NCBI GenBank assembly: GCA_017455785.1
Contig: JAFSYZ010000234.1
Coordinates: 1 to 6,261, forward strand
Length of the DNA stretch: 6,261 nucleotides
DNA from: Candidatus Methanomethylophilaceae archaeon
Lineage (GTDB): Archaea > Thermoplasmatota > Thermoplasmata > Methanomassiliicoccales > Methanomethylophilaceae
Direction: 5' to 3'
In this document: piece by piece, positions 6,210 to 6,261 of the stretch
Layout: every line of letters starts with the position of its first letter
Numbering within the stretch: position 1 is the stretch's first letter
Position numbers and translations under genes: made by a program
The notes under the pieces: model-generated
Databases searched by the model: none
Told to the model about the DNA's origin: nothing
What the model saw: the letters and a program-made list of their open reading frames with translations, nothing else

Positions 6210-6248
6210 CTCAATCATGGTGCACATTTTCACGATCGTCTGATTGAG
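6210..6248. repeat. 8-bp inverted repeat near the right edge
   Basis: CTCAATCA (6210-6217) and TGATTGAG (6241-6248) form a perfect inverted repeat with a 23-base spacer. The spacer contains two small palindromes (GTGCAC and CGATCG). This could be an operator for a neighbouring gene outside the window or an element end. No gene in the window is clearly tied to it. Confidence 0.4.
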
Positions 6249-6261
6249 TAAAACATAAAAA

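Noticed and set aside
6090..6227. Minus-strand 45-residue open frame starting MCTMIEAKQPKG
   Set aside because: It has a weak GTGA-like site upstream, but it is short, AT-rich, overlaps the terminator region and matches no family I know. It could be revisited if conserved in relatives.

Overview
The window looks like chromosomal DNA from an archaeon, most likely a gut or rumen methanogen of the Methanomassiliicoccales type. The pointers are a degraded beta-helix adhesin-like surface protein, archaeal-style FecCD/COG0614 transport proteins with an uncleaved N-terminal anchor, frequent AGG and ATA codons, GGAGG-type ribosome binding sites and AT-rich intergenic DNA with TATA-like boxes. The lineage is inferred from protein style. 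No rRNA, tRNA or CRISPR array is visible.

Left part (1-908) is a decayed accessory segment. A promoter-like region with an inverted repeat and a flanking 8-bp direct repeat (77-126) precedes a secreted adhesin-like gene (134 to about 616). That gene is broken by a one-base frameshift in a short C run near 306-309. It then ends abruptly where the 3' end of a DDE transposase gene begins (about 611-901). The transposase remnant keeps only the C-terminal tail, including an AT-hook-like motif.

Middle and right part (1009-6088) is a compact four-gene operon on the + strand. In order it encodes a surface-anchored substrate-binding protein made of two tandem, nearly identical COG0614 domains (810 aa), a FecCD-family permease (368 aa), a class I SAM-dependent methyltransferase (259 aa), and a FepC/BtuD-type ATPase (251 aa). 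Junctions are tight: a 9-bp gap, then a 4-bp overlap, then a 1- to 4-bp overlap. This suggests co-transcription and translational coupling. Together the genes make one importer for an iron chelate, corrinoid or similar metal complex. Two receptor domains sit on one membrane anchor, a single permease gene probably forms a homodimer, and one ATPase powers it. The methyltransferase between permease and ATPase is the unexpected member and probably acts on the imported ligand or its carrier; its substrate cannot be read from sequence.

The AT-rich promoter region (902-1008) carries a TATA-like box and a candidate operator. The last 173 bases (6089-6261) hold a T-run terminator candidate and short inverted repeats, with no convincing gene. 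The most noteworthy features are the tandem receptor, with long DNA-identical blocks that suggest gene conversion, and the embedded methyltransferase.
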